This document shows, piece by piece, positions 62,309-64,000 of a stretch of DNA of 64,000 bases; positions within the stretch are counted from its first letter, which is position 1; each line of letters opens with the position of its first letter. The stretch comes from an uncultured Eggerthellaceae bacterium (GTDB lineage Bacteria; Actinomycetota; Coriobacteriia; Coriobacteriales; Eggerthellaceae), in NCBI GenBank assembly GCA_934670115.1, contig CAKUOV010000004.1:1-64000 (forward strand). The letters are read 5' to 3'. The notes under the pieces were generated by a model. The model saw only the letters and a list, made by a program, of their open reading frames with translations. It was not told the origin of the DNA and did not search any database. Position numbers and translations under genes: made by a program.

Positions 62309-63763
62309 TTACGAAAGCGGCGCCAGTGCGGGCAAGTGCGTCACTTCCGGCTCAAGGAAGCTGCCCACGGGCTGGTGCGCAATCAGCGTCCAGACGTCCG
62401 CGGCTCCCGTGCCGGCGTTGCCACCTGCAGCCCTTGCGCCTGCTCCCGTACCCGCGTCGCCACCTGCGGCCTTCGCGCCCGTGCCTTCGCCCACACCCGC
62501 ACCGTGCACCAGCGTGAATCCCGCGATGCCCGATGTTGCCTGGTACGCGCGCGACATGCCGCCGTCAATGACTAGCACGTGGCCACCGCACTTCACGGCG
62601 CTTTCCCCGTCCTTCACCTTCACGGGAACATGCCCGCTGACAATGCGGTTCGCGGCGGGGTCAAGCCCGAAGTCGCGCAGGATGCCAGCTATAGCGCGCT
62701 CGTCTTCCATCAGGGAATAGTACGCATTCTTATGCTCCTTGCGAACGGCTTTGTCCTCTACGAAATACAGCTCGAATGTGGCCATCTTGCTTTTCGTGAA
62801 CAGCGGCGAATCTTCGCCCAGCCACAAATACCATAGCAAATCGCGTCCGCGTTTCTGATCCTGCTTGCTTGCATGCAGGTCAAAAGCGGCGCGCACGCTC
62901 GCGTCAACAGCGTCGAACAGCGCGCGACCTTTCAGCGGGCGCCCAAACAGCGATGTTTCCTTCAAACTGCCATCGGCATTCAGCGGCACGGCAGCGTGGA
63001 ACAGCAGCGCGCCATTTGCCACGGTGTACAGGCTGCCCGCATCAAGGAACAGCGCAATGTGGCGCTGCAGGCGCTTCGAGCTCAAGAACGCATCCACCAG
63101 GCTTTCCATGACCGCTTCTTCTTCGGCAGTCATGCGGTACGGATCTGCGGGATCAATGGTGGGGAAGTTCAGGTCCAGCATGGGGTAGCGGGACTCTTCG
63201 ATCTCTACATCTCCTGCCTTAAAATCAATATGATGCAGCAAGTTTCGCCTGGTCAAATCAAAATCGGGGTTTTCGGTGCTATGCACGTATTCAGCTTTGA
63301 ATTGAATAATGGCAATTGCTTTTTGGATGCGCGCAATCTCATGGCGCAGCTCGGTGGGGTAGTCGCTTGTGCCTTTCGGGATGAACAGCGTGCAGGGGTC
63401 TTTGCCATACACGTTGTTCGCGAAGGCTCGCAGTGCGCCCAAATCAATGCTGTACGTTTCCTCCAAAAGCGACAAGTTGTTGTAGCGCGCGCAAATGCGC
63501 ACTACGTTTGCCACGCATCCGCGCTGGCCCAGGCTGGCGCCCATCCACACAATATCGTGGTTGCCCCATTGGATATCAAGGTCCGGTTCGTCCATGAGCG
63601 CCTCCACCACGGCATCGGGCGCGGGGCCGCGATCGTATACGTCGCCAATAACGTGCAGTTTGTCGTAGCCGCCCGAACTTGCCAGCGCGCTTGCGACTTT
63701 CAAGTTGCTCATGAACTGGTCATATTCGCCGTGAATATCGGAAATGAAGAACTCCGTTGCCAT
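62309..63763 (-). CDS. fbp: Fructose-1,6-bisphosphatase class III
   Basis: A 484-residue metallophosphatase of the Firmicutes/Coriobacteria class III type, shorter than the ~640-residue Bacillus protein. Metal-binding motifs are FFISDIHGEYDQF, VIGDVYDRGPAPD and IQWGNHDIVWMGA. A gluconeogenic role fits an organism living on amino acids and C1 units. Near the C-terminus a 13-residue Ala/Gly-rich segment is repeated in tandem (AAGGDAGTGAG / AAGGNAGTGA). The start at 63763 follows GAAAGGACCTTTG; the long frame upstream has no site. Confidence 0.9.
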   Translation of the reverse strand: MATEFFISDIHGEYDQFMSNLKVASALASSGGYDKLHVIGDVYDRGPAPDAVVEALMDEPDLDIQWGNHDIVWMGASLGQRGCVANVVRICARYNNLSLLEETYSIDLGALRAFANNVYGKDPCTLFIPKGTSDYPTELRHEIARIQKAIAIIQFKAEYVHSTENPDFDLTRRNLLHHIDFKAGDVEIEESRYPMLDLNFPTIDPADPYRMTAEEEAVMESLVDAFLSSKRLQRHIALFLDAGSLYTVANGALLFHAAVPLNADGSLKETSLFGRPLKGRALFDAVDASVRAAFDLHASKQDQKRGRDLLWYLWLGEDSPLFTKSKMATFELYFVEDKAVRKEHKNAYYSLMEDERAIAGILRDFGLDPAANRIVSGHVPVKVKDGESAVKCGGHVLVIDGGMSRAYQATSGIAGFTLVHGAGVGEGTGAKAAGGDAGTGAGARAAGGNAGTGAADVWTLIAHQPVGSFLEPEVTHLPALAPLS

Positions 63764-64000
63764 CAAAGGTCCTTTCGTGTGCTCCGTGTTGCGTGCGGCG
63801 TGCCGTGTGCCGTTGCGCCGTTGCGTTGTTACGCCTGCGACGATTGCCGTGCGTTTTCGGGCCATCGTGCGTCGTCGTGAGCCATCGTGCGCTGCTTGGC
63901 TGCTTGCCAAACGATGCAAGTTTTGCAGTCGCTGGCACCGTGTGCAAACTTCGATAGTCATTGTACAAAGGTTTTGCGCCGCTTCGTCTGCTTTTCACCA

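Overview
The window looks like chromosome of an anaerobic actinobacterium of the Eggerthellaceae/Coriobacteriia type. This is inferred from gene content: two LuxR regulators with multi-pass membrane N-termini, several molybdenum or tungsten oxidoreductases, a PocR-AraC regulator beside corrinoid methyl transfer genes, and an acetyl-CoA synthase/corrinoid protein cluster. No rRNA or tRNA gene was recognised. The genes read as an anaerobe that builds energy metabolism from Fe-S, Mo/W, Ni and corrinoid enzymes.

Left part (about 0.1-12.4 kb): a DnaA-like ATPase, a membrane LuxR regulator, a small zinc-ribbon protein and a thioredoxin-fold protein without its redox cysteines lie on the minus strand. 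Divergent from them runs a plus-strand cluster: a cytoplasmic molybdopterin enzyme of the acetylene hydratase/transhydroxylase/catechol dehydroxylase branch, a two-cluster ferredoxin, a second zinc-ribbon protein, two MFS transporters, an MmgE/PrpD protein, two tiny unknown proteins and a Usp-like protein. It looks like uptake plus reductive or hydro-lyase conversion of an unknown small molecule, and is the best candidate here for an undescribed pathway.

12.6-25.7 kb: a RelBE-like toxin-antitoxin pair; an MTH1-like Nudix protein; a one-carbon module (PocR regulator, corrinoid protein, methylene-THF reductase with a cysteine-rich C-terminal domain, methyl-THF methyltransferase); a MacB/FtsX-type ABC exporter; and a metal P-type ATPase with a small partner. 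25.7-29 kb: repeats and a GC-rich MmeI-like restriction-modification gene that looks acquired.

29-39 kb: a minus-strand Wood-Ljungdahl 'eastern branch' operon reading His-rich protein, CooT, a 75-residue unknown, CooC, AcsD, AcsC, AcsE, AcsB, RACo, followed by a DUF3786 protein. The CODH catalytic subunit is not in the window. 39-44 kb: a spermidine synthase-like protein, a periodic palindrome array, and a divergent pyridoxal kinase/PdxR pair.

44-55 kb: a four-gene respiratory molybdoenzyme operon (Fe-S protein, Tat-exported catalytic subunit, Fe-S subunit, NrfD anchor), a divergent aldehyde:ferredoxin oxidoreductase, a NifU-like protein with a long acidic insert, and a second membrane LuxR regulator. 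Similar C/G-rich dyads lie upstream of the oxidoreductase and of this regulator. 55-64 kb: acyl-ACP thioesterase, TetR, an SsuABC/TauABC-like importer, Nudix, RsmJ, nitroreductase and class III fructose-bisphosphatase.

Three repeat families stand out. The first is a 120-bp double-arm palindrome in two copies whose stems differ in sequence but keep pairing. The second is a ~350-bp repeat whose 164-bp core is inverted relative to its flanks between two copies, with a diverged third copy and a hairpin fragment. The third is a local array of AAATAGGAG...CTCCTATTT palindromes with a ~62-bp period.
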